A DNA stretch of 64,000 nt from Opitutia bacterium (GTDB lineage: Bacteria > Verrucomicrobiota > Verrucomicrobiia > Opitutales > Opitutaceae): contig CANJIU010000006.1 in NCBI GenBank assembly GCA_947474365.1, positions 89,222 to 153,221 of the forward strand, read 5' to 3'. A model generated the notes under the pieces. It was not told where the DNA came from and did no database searches. It saw nothing but the letters and a program-made list of their open reading frames with translations. Both the position numbers and the translations under genes were made by a program. Positions 1-8,663 of this stretch are shown one piece after another. Within the stretch, counting starts at the first letter, position 1; each line of letters begins with the position of its first letter.

Positions 1-3000
1 TTCGCGTAACCGGGCGTCTGCGATCCGTACCGCAGTAGATTGTAGTGCACGTTGCCGACGTTGCGGCCGTTGGCGAAAAGCTGGATCCGGCGATTGAATT
101 GATAGGTGAGATTCACGTCCATCGTCGTGCGCTTCTCCTGATAGAGAAATGCATCCGGCCCCTGCGCGGGCGAGGCGGCCTGTCGTTGTTCGCCGCGCGC
201 ATTCCACTTCAGCATGAACGTAACCGGATTTCTCGTGATCGTGACGCCCCAGCTTCCGCTCTCGGGAATAAACCGGGTGAAGGCGGCGTTGCGGCTGCCG
301 TAGAGCTTTAGCTTCGTGGCGTTGGCGAAGACGGAAAAATACCGGCCCCAGCCGCCCAGCGGCGCGAGCGACTGGCGGATGTTGAACTCTACTCCGTCGA
401 CGCGCGCGTCGCCGCCATTGACTGTGGTGTGGAGGTCCCAGCCCAGATAGCGCGGATCAAGATCGAGCAACTCCAGATCGGCCGCCGTTGCCAACTTCAC
501 GATGTCATCGTGGAAGTTCGAGATGTTCTTGCGGTAGGCACCGACGCTGAAGACGCCGCCCGTGTCGGTGTAATACTCGGTGGAGAGGTCGTAGTTGTCC
601 GCCTTCCATGGCTTGAGCGCCGGGTTGCTGACGGTGATCGAGCCGCGCAGGATCGACGGATCCGCGTTTTCCGAAACATCGTTCTCGGTGACCGTCGTGT
701 TCGGAATGACGTTGGTGTAATCGGGCTTCCCATACGTCTTGGCGTAGGCCGCGCGAACCAGCAGATTGGGCGTGACGTTGTAGGTGAGATGGAGGCTCGG
801 ATAATATCCCTCGTAACCGCCATTGACGACATTGCCGAACTCGGTGCGGACGAGCCGCAACTCCTCCATCGATCCGACGGCACCGGCTTCTGGACGGCGG
901 ATGCGCGCTCCGGCGGCATTTCGGGCAAACGTCCCGTTGGGGAGGCGGACAAACGCGTTGCCGGGTTCGAAGAGCGGACCCGCCGCTTTGTCGTGAATCT
1001 TCTCGAAGCGGACGCCGGTGAGAACCAGCAGCCGGTTATGGAGGAACCTCGCCTCGGCCTGCACATAGGCGGCAGAGGTGATTTCCTTGAAGTTCTCCGA
1101 TCCAACGATGCGGCTCTGTTCCTCCGCGACCTGCTGCGCAAGCGTCTGGGTGAACAGACCAGGGTTCTTGCCCCAAGCCTCGACCATTCGGTTGGGCGAG
1201 GGCCAGGGAATGTAATCGAAGTCGAAATAGTTCTGCCTGCCCGTGTAGACCTGCATGGCGTAGGGAGCCAGAGTGGGGTCGGCCGGATTGGGTGGATTAT
1301 AGGTGAACACTCGGCTCTTGCGGCGGTGCTCCCGATCCTGCGACTTGAAAAGCCCGCCTGTCTGCAACGCCGTCGGGGTTCCCAAAACCGTCAGGCTCCG
1401 CTTCACACTCAATTCGGTGCCCTCCGTGTCGTCCCGGTGATTTCGGATGACGCCGTCCGTCGCGGTGTTCAGCCGGAAGTTGTGCAGGTCGAGCAAATCA
1501 AGCGGGCGGTTGTTGGCGTCGAACGCGGTAATCCGCTGCGGTCCCTCCGGACGGATGTCGTCGAAATTCACCCGGACGCCGGCCGGATTGAGCAACGCGG
1601 TGCCGATGGTGTTGAAGTGCCCCTTGCTCACGTGCCGCATCCACGTCTTCGAGGTGGACAGGCTTCCGCTGGCCTCGACGACCCAGTTACCGCTCCGATA
1701 AACGTAGCGCAGGTTGGTGCCGAGGGTGCGCGCATCGATGTGCAGCAGGTTCGCGGCGAAGCTCGCGGTGCCGCGGCCGGTGGCGGAATGCGAAAAGTTG
1801 TCGCCGGTGGTCAGTGGCGTGCCGGGAGTCAGGGTGGGGGTGGCGGCGGTGCCCACGCTGGTGGCCCGGTTCACGTTGCCGTTCGTGTCGATGTAGTAGG
1901 TGGCCTGAAGTCCGACCGTCAGGACGGAGTTGGGCGTCACCCGCCAGTCGAACTTCAGGCCGGCCGAGTTGCGCTCGTACCATTTCGGAGCGTCGATGAT
2001 GTTGTGGGTCTGCAGATACGGCTTGGCCGGAGTGGCGCCCGTGCCGGCGGCGTTGGTGTTCCACGTCATCTGGGAAATGTTCTGCTCGTTCCACGCCTTC
2101 GAATTGAGCGCGGTGAAGACGAGGCCAAAATCCTTGGTGATCGGGAGGGTGTAATCCAAATCGAAGCCGGGGTTCACCCGTCGCTCCCAGGTATCATAGG
2201 GAAACGGCTGTTTTGAGAGCATCATGCCATCGCTGCTGGCGGACACGAAGACGCGGTAGTTGAGCTGGGCCTTGCTGCGTTCGAAGGCGCTTTTGCTGAC
2301 CATGTTCACGGAGCCGGAGATGCCGCTGGCAGGGTTGGCGGGGGTCGGCACCTTCGTCACCTCGATGCGAGAAATGTTGTTGATCGACACCTGCATGAAA
2401 TCGAATTGGCGCGTGGTGGCGTTGCGCGAGGCGTTCGCGAGCGAGGCGCCGTCGGTCGTGATATTGGTCATGTTCGGATCGAAGCCGCGGACCGACACGC
2501 CCAGAGGCATGACGTCGGAATAGTCGACCGTGATCCCGGGCAGGAACCGCATGAATTCCGCCACGTTGCCCTCAATGACGTCGCCGAACGCATCGGTCGC
2601 GACGACGTTCTTGATGTTGGCCGCGAAGCGTTGCTCGTTGGTCGCGAGCGCCTCGCCCTCGGTGAGGCGGGAGGCGGAGAGGACGAAGGCATCGAGCTTC
2701 ACCGCGGTGGACTTTTCTCCGTAGAAGGCGCGGTTGGTTAGGTTAATGTCACGCTCGACACTCTGGCCAGGGGCGACGGTTACGTTGACGAGCTGGGGAT
2801 CGAGCCCCGAATAAAAGGCCTCGAGCGTGATCGTGCCGCTCGGGACGCCGGAGAGCCGGAACATGCCGAACTCGTCCGTGAACGTGGTGAGGTCAGAGCC
2901 CTTGACCGTGATGCGCGCGCGGTTGAGGTACTGGGCGGTGGCCTCGTTTTGCACCCGACCGGAGATCGATCCGGTGGTGGTGTCGGCCGGGGTCGATTGG

Positions 3001-3107
3001 CCGTGCGTGAGGGAACTGACGGCACACGCGAGAACCGTGCAGGCAAGCGCGGCCGCTAGCCGGAAACGAGACAGTAAGCCAATCGATGAGGTCGTGGGAG
3101 TCTTCAT
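1..3107 (-). CDS. TonB-dependent receptor, 3' end cut by the window
   Basis: Outer-membrane active-transport receptor. From the start at 3107 the minus-strand frame stays open for 1035 codons to the window edge, so the C-terminal end of the barrel is missing. Residues 1-38 look like a signal peptide ending near THGQS. Residues 46-123 form a carboxypeptidase-regulatory-like beta-sandwich beginning GSISGRV. Residues about 140-272 are the plug, with the signatures FGDVIEGNVAEF, LPGITVDY, VSVRGFDP and SGISGSVNMVSK. The rest is beta-barrel with alternating aromatic strands. This layout matches the Xanthomonas/Caulobacter-type TonB receptors often used for carbohydrates. The substrate cannot be read from the sequence. 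It shares plug motifs with the receptor at 22451-25627, so the two are paralogues. No clear Shine-Dalgarno sequence precedes the start. Confidence 0.93.
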   Translation of the reverse strand, partial: MKTPTTSSIGLLSRFRLAAALACTVLACAVSSLTHGQSTPADTTTGSISGRVQNEATAQYLNRARITVKGSDLTTFTDEFGMFRLSGVPSGTITLEAFYSGLDPQLVNVTVAPGQSVERDINLTNRAFYGEKSTAVKLDAFVLSASRLTEGEALATNEQRFAANIKNVVATDAFGDVIEGNVAEFMRFLPGITVDYSDVMPLGVSVRGFDPNMTNITTDGASLANASRNATTRQFDFMQVSINNISRIEVTKVPTPANPASGISGSVNMVSKSAFERSKAQLNYRVFVSASSDGMMLSKQPFPYDTWERRVNPGFDLDYTLPITKDFGLVFTALNSKAWNEQNISQMTWNTNAAGTGATPAKPYLQTHNIIDAPKWYERNSAGLKFDWRVTPNSVLTVGLQATYYIDTNGNVNRATSVGTAATPTLTPGTPLTTGDNFSHSATGRGTASFAANLLHIDARTLGTNLRYVYRSGNWVVEASGSLSTSKTWMRHVSKGHFNTIGTALLNPAGVRVNFDDIRPEGPQRITAFDANNRPLDLLDLHNFRLNTATDGVIRNHRDDTEGTELSVKRSLTVLGTPTALQTGGLFKSQDREHRRKSRVFTYNPPNPADPTLAPYAMQVYTGRQNYFDFDYIPWPSPNRMVEAWGKNPGLFTQTLAQQVAEEQSRIVGSENFKEITSAAYVQAEARFLHNRLLVLTGVRFEKIHDKAAGPLFEPGNAFVRLPNGTFARNAAGARIRRPEAGAVGSMEELRLVRTEFGNVVNGGYEGYYPSLHLTYNVTPNLLVRAAYAKTYGKPDYTNVIPNTTVTENDVSENADPSILRGSITVSNPALKPWKADNYDLSTEYYTDTGGVFSVGAYRKNISNFHDDIVKLATAADLELLDLDPRYLGWDLHTTVNGGDARVDGVEFNIRQSLAPLGGWGRYFSVFANATKLKLYGSRNAAFTRFIPESGSWGVTITRNPVTFMLKWNARGEQRQAASPAQGPDAFLYQEKRTTMDVNLTYQFNRRIQLFANGRNVGNVHYNLLRYGSQTPGYA

Positions 3108-3239
3108 GGTAGGAGGGCCGTGCCGGCGTGAAGCTGGCGGTTCGGCAACTGGGGGTCCCGTGAACAGAGCAGAAATATTGCCACCCGCAACGGATTTTCC
3201 GGCGTTGCGCTCCTTTGTCTCTGGGGCCGATGGTGCGCG

Positions 3240-4214
3240 CTATCCGGCCAAACCGCCGAGCATCTTCAAATATCCGGAGTAGATCGTCAGCACCTGATAG
3301 ACGACCGCGCCGGCAACGAGGAAAAACACGAGCGTCGGGTAAAGCATCGTCGCGAAATTGAGGGAGCGGTTGGCGGCGTCCTGATATTGCGTGCTTAGGC
3401 GATGGAGGTTGCCCTCCAACTGGCCGGTGGACTCGCCGGTCTGGTAGAGCGCGACAAAATCGGGCGGGAAGCATTCCCAGTTTGCCAGTTCGGGACCTGG
3501 AGCGCGACCCTGAGTGACGATCGACTCCATGGCCGCGGCGGCGGCTTTCAACTCGGGAGACCGGGACACGAGGCCGGCGGTGGCCCATGCCTGCCCGATC
3601 ACCACGCCGGCCTCGAGAAAATTGGCGAGCGCGAACGAAAAATCGGCCAGTGCCTGGGACCGGACGAAACCGCCGAGCGCCGGCATCATCCGCGCGAGGC
3701 GGCCGAGCAGCGGACTCTGTCGGCGGGCCATGACGAGCACGGTTGCGCCAACGGCCCAGAGCGGCCCAAGGGTGAACGCGAGCGACCGGACGTATGACAG
3801 TGTGCTCCAGTGGAAGCCCTTTTCCCAGTCGATCATCCTCGTCACGGGCAGCAGCAGCAGGCCGAAGTGCAAAATCGCGAGGGGATAGAGGCACGCGAGC
3901 ACGACGCGAAGCTTGGCGCCCCCTATCTGCTCATGGCGGGTCGAGAGAGCGCGGAGCGTGCGCGGCATACGTCCCGCGTCCGCCGCCGCCGAGAGCGCAA
4001 GAATGTCGGGGAAGGGCAGCCACGTTGTCGCGGTGCGGTACGCGTCGTCGACCGAGCCGCCGGATTCAATGGTCTGCGCCATGGTATCGAGACCGGCTGC
4101 TGGCGCGCCGGTGCCGCGCGAGGATCGCAACGCCGCCGCGAACGGCAGCCCCGCTTCGAGCTGCTGGGCCAGTTGGCGATACCAGGCGGAAAGGGCGCGG
4201 TGACCGAGTGACAT
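3240..4214 (-). CDS. Type II secretion F-like inner-membrane protein (orphan)
   Basis: A 324-residue membrane protein with two tandem T2SSF (GspF/PilC) domains. The first covers roughly residues 5-125 (LAQQLEAGLPFAAAL and an acidic G.M...L motif). The second covers about 195-320 (ALANFLEAGVVIGQAW, LYQTGESTGQLEGNL). Hydrophobic segments lie near residues 105-125, 145-162 and 290-312. In type II secretion and type IV pili this protein is the inner-membrane platform under the pseudopilus. It is shorter than usual (about 400 residues) because the N-terminal cytoplasmic extension is nearly absent. No GspE ATPase, GspD secretin or pilin lies nearby, so its partners must be elsewhere if it works in a secretion machine. 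It lies 132 bp upstream of the receptor on the same strand. The family call is firm; the role is open. Confidence 0.85.
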   Translation of the reverse strand: MSLGHRALSAWYRQLAQQLEAGLPFAAALRSSRGTGAPAAGLDTMAQTIESGGSVDDAYRTATTWLPFPDILALSAAADAGRMPRTLRALSTRHEQIGGAKLRVVLACLYPLAILHFGLLLLPVTRMIDWEKGFHWSTLSYVRSLAFTLGPLWAVGATVLVMARRQSPLLGRLARMMPALGGFVRSQALADFSFALANFLEAGVVIGQAWATAGLVSRSPELKAAAAAMESIVTQGRAPGPELANWECFPPDFVALYQTGESTGQLEGNLHRLSTQYQDAANRSLNFATMLYPTLVFFLVAGAVVYQVLTIYSGYLKMLGGLAG

Positions 4215-4321
4215 GGAGGACGGCCGAGAGTGTGAGCGACGTTGCGCGCTCGGTGCGATCTAAACCCGCGTGGCGGTGGTTTTATACTTTCCGTCCAGTC
4301 GGTGGAGTGGAGACTGCTGGG

Positions 4322-5620
4322 ATGAAATCGCTCAATCGTCGCCAGTTTCTCGGCGCCGCGGCCCTTGGTGCTGCGGCCCTGACTCCACTTCGCTCCGTCG
4401 GTGCCGCGACCCCGTCGGCGAGTTCGGTCGCGCGCAAGCTCAAGGTCGGGCTGATTGGCTGTGGTTGGTACGGGATGGTCGACGTGAAGGCGGCGTTCAA
4501 GGTCGGTGGCGTCGAGGTCGTCGCCTTGTGCGACGTGGATCGTGACAACCTTGCCAAGAGCGCCGCCGAAGTGGAGCAACTACAGGGTACGCGGCCGAAA
4601 ACCTACCAGCTCCACGAGGAGATGCTCGCGACTCCTGGATTGGAAGCGGTCATCATCGCCACTCCTCCCCACTGGCATGCGCTGCAATTGATTGCCGCGG
4701 TGGAACGCGGACTCGATGTCTACTGCGAGAAGCCGCTCTCGTTTGAAATTCGCGAGGGCCGCGCGATGGTCGACGCGGTGGCGAAGAGCGGACGTATCGT
4801 GCAGATCGGATTTCAGCGCCGGCAAAGTCCGGCGTACCAGGCCGTCCGCCAGTTCATCGCCGACGGTCACCTAGGCCGCGTCGTGCAGGCGGAGGCGCAG
4901 ATCAATTTCACCGCCGGCCTACTCAGCCCGACTCCCGTGTCGCCGCCCGCGTCGCTCGACTGGGACCGGTGGTGTGGTCCGGGGCCGGCGATTCCCTACA
5001 GCCCGCAGGTCGGGCACAAAAGCTGGCGCCTTGAGAGGACGAGCGGGCAAGGGCATCTTTACGACTGGGGCATCCACCTGGTGGATGCGACACGGGTGAT
5101 CCTCGGAGAGGGCGCACCGCGCGCAGTCACGGCGACGGGTGGACTGTTTCAGCTCAAGGGAAGGATCACGACGCCCGACACGTTTACGGCCCAGTTTGAG
5201 TTCGAACGTTGCCCGCTCACCTGGCGTCACCGGCTGTGGGGCGCGGAGGAGTTCACGCCCGAGACGAATAACGGGATCTTTTTCTATGGGGAAAAAGGGA
5301 CGGTGTTCGTCAACGACACCAAGTGGACGTTTTTACCGAAGGGGAAGAATGCCGAGCGACAGATTCACGAGGCGAAGTCAGACATGGGCGTGCTGCACAT
5401 GGCGGAATTTCTCGAGGCGGTGCGCACCCGCCGGGCCGCCGGATGCACGATCGCCGATGCGCATCTCTCGACGACGACGGTCAAACTTGGAATGATCGCA
5501 TACGAAGCGCAGGCGCAGCTGAAATGGGACGCGAAGTCAGAAGAGATCGTGGGCCACAGCGAAGCGGCAAAGCTCCTCCGGCGCGATTACCGCGCGCCGT
5601 GGAAGCATCCGAAAGCCTGA
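4322..5620 (+). CDS. Gfo/Idh/MocA family oxidoreductase with Tat signal
   Basis: NAD(P)-dependent dehydrogenase of the glucose-fructose oxidoreductase/inositol dehydrogenase family, 432 residues. The N-terminus carries a twin-arginine signal (NRRQFLGAAALGAAAL), so it is predicted to be exported folded with its cofactor bound. The Rossmann motif is GLIGCGWYG followed by an acidic ALCDVD end of strand 2. The family motif EKPLSFEIREG supplies the catalytic-site lysine, and ATPPHWH follows the nucleotide fold. The start at 4322 is chosen because it places the Tat motif at the N-terminus; the frame stays open upstream, but that part encodes antisense-like sequence. It is divergent from the T2SSF gene (107 bp gap) and followed 148 bp later by an MFS transporter. 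A role in modifying a sugar or uronate is plausible; the substrate is unknown. Confidence 0.92.
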   Translation: MKSLNRRQFLGAAALGAAALTPLRSVGAATPSASSVARKLKVGLIGCGWYGMVDVKAAFKVGGVEVVALCDVDRDNLAKSAAEVEQLQGTRPKTYQLHEEMLATPGLEAVIIATPPHWHALQLIAAVERGLDVYCEKPLSFEIREGRAMVDAVAKSGRIVQIGFQRRQSPAYQAVRQFIADGHLGRVVQAEAQINFTAGLLSPTPVSPPASLDWDRWCGPGPAIPYSPQVGHKSWRLERTSGQGHLYDWGIHLVDATRVILGEGAPRAVTATGGLFQLKGRITTPDTFTAQFEFERCPLTWRHRLWGAEEFTPETNNGIFFYGEKGTVFVNDTKWTFLPKGKNAERQIHEAKSDMGVLHMAEFLEAVRTRRAAGCTIADAHLSTTTVKLGMIAYEAQAQLKWDAKSEEIVGHSEAAKLLRRDYRAPWKHPKA

Positions 5621-5768
5621 GGGCCGACAGAAAAAATCCGGGTTTCGGGCCGGATGATCAGACTTTGCCCTTTGGAGCACGGGTTCCACTCCGCAGGCTC
5701 TGAGCGATCAACACCACGGCTTGTTCTTGCCCGCGGACGGGAGTGCCCATCACTCTCAGGTTTCCCCT

Positions 5769-7046
5769 ATGAGTTCCCTTACCCCGGTGTCGAAGTCCGC
5801 CATTCCTGCGTGGAAATGGTGGGTCGTCGTGATGATGTTGCTGGCGACGGTCGTGAATTACATGGACCGGCAGACGCTCGGCTCGCTCGCCACGTTCATC
5901 AAGGCCGACTTCAACCTCAACGAGGAGGGCTATGGCACGCTGGAGGCGGTCTTCGGTTATTCGTATGCGGTTTTTCTGATCATTGCCGGCTTTATGGCCG
6001 ACCGTTGGAATCTGCGCTGGCTGTATCCGATCGCGCTCCTGGTGTGGTCGGCGGCCGGATTTGCCACCGGATTTGTCGAGACGCTTTTCCAATTGCAGGT
6101 ATGCCGCGCGATACTCGGTGCAGGCGAAGCGTTCAACTGGCCCGTGGCGGTGGGAATTATTCGCCGAATTATTCCGCGCGAGTCGCAGGGCTTCGCCAGT
6201 GGCGTCTTCAACAGCGGCATGACGTTTGGCGCGGTGCTGACACCGATCGCGGTGCTCACGATGGTGGGACCGCACGGCGAGGGCTGGCGCCGGCTCTTCC
6301 TGATCGTCGGTGCCGCTGGATCGGTTTGGGTGGTGCTCTGGCTGCTCGGAACGAGGGGCGAACGGGCGGAGGAAATGTCGCATCGACCGGAGGAGGAAAC
6401 GGCGGCTGCGCCGATCATTCCGTTCCGTCAAATTTTCACGCTGCGCACGTTTTGGATCACGCTCGCGGTCGGAACGGCGGTGAACATGAGCTGGCATTTT
6501 TACCGCGTGTGGCTGCCGCGCCACCTCGTGGTCGACCTGAAGTTCACCGATCAACAACTGCAGTACCTGCTGATCGCATTTTACCTGACGGCCGACCTTG
6601 GCAGCATTGCGATCGGTCTGCTGGCGCGCCGCCTCGTCACGCCGGAGCGCTCCATCGAACGGGCGCGAAAGATCGTGGTCCTCGTCGCGGCGGCAATTTG
6701 CCTGCTGGCGACGCCGGTCGCGTTCATTCCGGGGCGCGACGTGATGGTGCCGCTTTACTGCCTCGTCGGCGCGGGCATCATGGGTGTGTTCGCGATGTTC
6801 TATGCGTTCGTCCAGGACATCACGCCGGGGCACACGTCGAAGTGCCTCGGACTGATCGGGGCGTTCGTGTGGTTCATCAATTCGCGGCTGCACCCGTTGG
6901 TCGGGCACTATGCCGACACCCATTCACACGCGATCGGCAAGTTTGCCCCGATGATTCTGGTCGCCGGCGTGCTGCCGTTGCTCGCCGCGCTGTTCGCGCT
7001 GACGTGGCCGGAGAAACGCGAAACGGCGCCGGCTGCGGCGTCGTAG
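5769..7046 (+). CDS. MFS transporter, anion:cation symporter (hexuronate-like) type
   Basis: About 425 residues with around 12 predicted membrane helices. The first helix ends in VVNYMDRQTLGSLA, matching the I-N-Y-x-D-R signature of the anion:cation symporter branch (ExuT, GudP and relatives), which imports hexuronates, glucarate and other organic anions. Further family features are the helix 2-3 loop AGFMADRWNLRW and the helix 4 region GAGEAFNWPVAVGIIRRIIP. The start at 5769 (MSSLTP) is preferred to an in-frame ATG 48 bp upstream because it leaves the usual short hydrophilic N-terminus. It follows the exported oxidoreductase and could import its product or a uronate released by lyases; this is inference. 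A strong palindrome downstream separates it from the convergent sulfatase. Confidence 0.92.
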   Translation: MSSLTPVSKSAIPAWKWWVVVMMLLATVVNYMDRQTLGSLATFIKADFNLNEEGYGTLEAVFGYSYAVFLIIAGFMADRWNLRWLYPIALLVWSAAGFATGFVETLFQLQVCRAILGAGEAFNWPVAVGIIRRIIPRESQGFASGVFNSGMTFGAVLTPIAVLTMVGPHGEGWRRLFLIVGAAGSVWVVLWLLGTRGERAEEMSHRPEEETAAAPIIPFRQIFTLRTFWITLAVGTAVNMSWHFYRVWLPRHLVVDLKFTDQQLQYLLIAFYLTADLGSIAIGLLARRLVTPERSIERARKIVVLVAAAICLLATPVAFIPGRDVMVPLYCLVGAGIMGVFAMFYAFVQDITPGHTSKCLGLIGAFVWFINSRLHPLVGHYADTHSHAIGKFAPMILVAGVLPLLAALFALTWPEKRETAPAAAS

Positions 7047-7078
7047 GCTTCATTTCTGATCGCCGCCGCTTGGTCTGA

Positions 7079-7138
7079 CTGGGGACGCGACGCCCTCGTC
7101 GCGTGGTTCGAAACCGCGACAGGGCGTCGCGTCCCCAG
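7079..7138. repeat. Near-perfect 60-bp palindrome between convergent genes
   Basis: A 17-bp perfect stem (7079-7095 with 7122-7138) encloses a second perfect 6-bp stem (gtcgcg 7098-7103 with cgcgac 7115-7120). It lies between the converging MFS transporter and sulfatase genes and could form a long hairpin in transcripts from either side. No T-run follows on either strand, so it is not a classical intrinsic terminator. It resembles a REP-like intergenic element. Confidence 0.75.
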
Positions 7139-7198
7139 GAAACCGAATACACTTTCGGAGATGCCGCTCAGGGTGGCTCATCCGAGCGACCCGTTCTC

Positions 7199-8587
7199 TC
7201 AGTTCTCCTTCGCGCGCTTCCGCTTCTTCGGAGTGGCACCCGGCTCCGGACCATCGTTGTCGCCAGCACCCGCGCCCCAGAGCGGTTTGGCGAGCGTCGC
7301 GTTCCAACTGTCCCAAGTCGCTTGAAGCGCCTTCACCTTTTCCGGCTGGGCGGCGGCGAGGTTCTTGGTTTCGCCGATGTCATTCCGGAGATTGTAGAGT
7401 TTCACCTCGCTCACGGGTTCACGACCGCCGGTACGGGTGTCGGCATTGGTATCATAACGGACGAGTTTGTAGTCGCCGACACGGATCGCCATCTGGTCCC
7501 CGAGCCGCCAAAAAAGCGAATCGTGCGGCGCTCCGCCCTTGGTGCCGGCAAGGTACGGCAGCAGATTGACGCCATCGAGTTTCCATTCCGGCTTCACTGC
7601 GACGCCGGCCGACGCGAGGGCGGTCACGTTGAGATCGAGCTGAATCGCGGGCTGGTCAAACACCCCGGGCTTTACCGTGCCGGGCCAAGACACGATGAAC
7701 GGCACGCGGATGCCGCCTTCAAGCGTGGTGCGCTTGGAGCCGCGGAGCGGAGCGTTGCGTGAACCGTTGATCGTGACACCCGGCATGGTGGGGCCGCCGT
7801 TGTCGCTGATGAAGAATACGAGCGTGTCTTTTTCGAGCCCCGCCTCGGCGAGTTTCCGTCGCACGCGGCCGATGTTTTCGTCCATCGCGAACATCATCGC
7901 GGCATAGGTGCGCCGCTGCTTGTCCTCGATTTGGGCGAACTTCGCCAACCGGTCGTCGGTGGCGTGCATCGGCGTGTGCACGGCGTTGAACGCGAGGTAG
8001 AGAAACCACGGCTCTGCCTTGTGCCGGTCGATGAACGCAATCGCCTCCCGGCCGAAGGCGTCCGTCGAGTAGTCCATCTCCTTCACCGGCTCGGTGCCGC
8101 GCAGGAATCCGCTGACGTCGAAATAGCTGTGGGCGCCACCGAGGAAGCCGAAAAATTCACTGAAGCCGCGCTGCTGCGGTTGCATTTCCGGCTTGTTGCC
8201 GAGGTGCCATTTGCCGACGAGGCCGGTGGCATAGCCCGCCGCTTTCAGGCGGTTGGCGAGGGTGGTTTCGGTGGTGGGAAGACCGGCGGCGCCGGACGGA
8301 TTGTACTCGTGGCCGAAGCGCTGCTGATAGCGGCCGGTGAGAAGTCCGGCGCGCGTCGGAGAACAATAGGGTCCGGAAACATACCCGTTGGTGAAACGGA
8401 CTCCCGAGGCGGCGAGCGCGTCGAGGTTGGGCGTCGGGATGTCCTTGCAACCGTGAAATCCGACATCGGCGTAGCCCATGTCGTCACCGACGATGAGGAG
8501 AATGTTGGGGCGGCGCGCAGTCGCGGCGAAGGCGGTGGCAATCGCGCCGCAGAGAACGAGGGCGAGGGCAAAGCGGGATGATTTCAT
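7199..8587 (-). CDS. Secreted sulfatase (arylsulfatase A-like)
   Basis: Type I formylglycine-dependent sulfatase of 462 residues with a cleavable signal peptide (1-22). The N-terminal metal site is DD at residues 35-36 within GDDMGYADVGFHG. The catalytic motif is C-S-P-T-R with Cys75, which a formylglycine-generating enzyme must oxidise. GKWHLG and the second metal-binding SDNGG motif also follow the family pattern. The C-terminal tail is lysine/arginine rich (KKRKRAKEN). It hydrolyses sulfate esters, probably on polysaccharides, in the periplasm or outside the cell. It is divergent from the large copper-domain protein (76 bp gap), suggesting shared control. No maturase is encoded in this window. 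The exact substrate cannot be assigned. Confidence 0.95.
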   Translation of the reverse strand: MKSSRFALALVLCGAIATAFAATARRPNILLIVGDDMGYADVGFHGCKDIPTPNLDALAASGVRFTNGYVSGPYCSPTRAGLLTGRYQQRFGHEYNPSGAAGLPTTETTLANRLKAAGYATGLVGKWHLGNKPEMQPQQRGFSEFFGFLGGAHSYFDVSGFLRGTEPVKEMDYSTDAFGREAIAFIDRHKAEPWFLYLAFNAVHTPMHATDDRLAKFAQIEDKQRRTYAAMMFAMDENIGRVRRKLAEAGLEKDTLVFFISDNGGPTMPGVTINGSRNAPLRGSKRTTLEGGIRVPFIVSWPGTVKPGVFDQPAIQLDLNVTALASAGVAVKPEWKLDGVNLLPYLAGTKGGAPHDSLFWRLGDQMAIRVGDYKLVRYDTNADTRTGGREPVSEVKLYNLRNDIGETKNLAAAQPEKVKALQATWDSWNATLAKPLWGAGAGDNDGPEPGATPKKRKRAKEN

Positions 8588-8663
8588 GGAGCGTGCCGGT
8601 TGTGACTCGGTTTTTGTTCGAGGTCGCGTTCTTTTTTACCCATGGTGCGGGCGCTTTCGCTCC

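Noticed and set aside
429..2216. Long plus-strand open frame of about 595 codons
   Set aside because: It is antisense to the receptor gene, whose minus-strand frame has clear domains; the plus-strand product resembles nothing and is arginine/glycine rich as expected for a GC-driven shadow.
7104..7114. Possible tRNA T-arm (ggttcgaaac)
   Set aside because: No acceptor stem, D-arm or anticodon arm surrounds it; it is the centre of the 60-bp palindrome.
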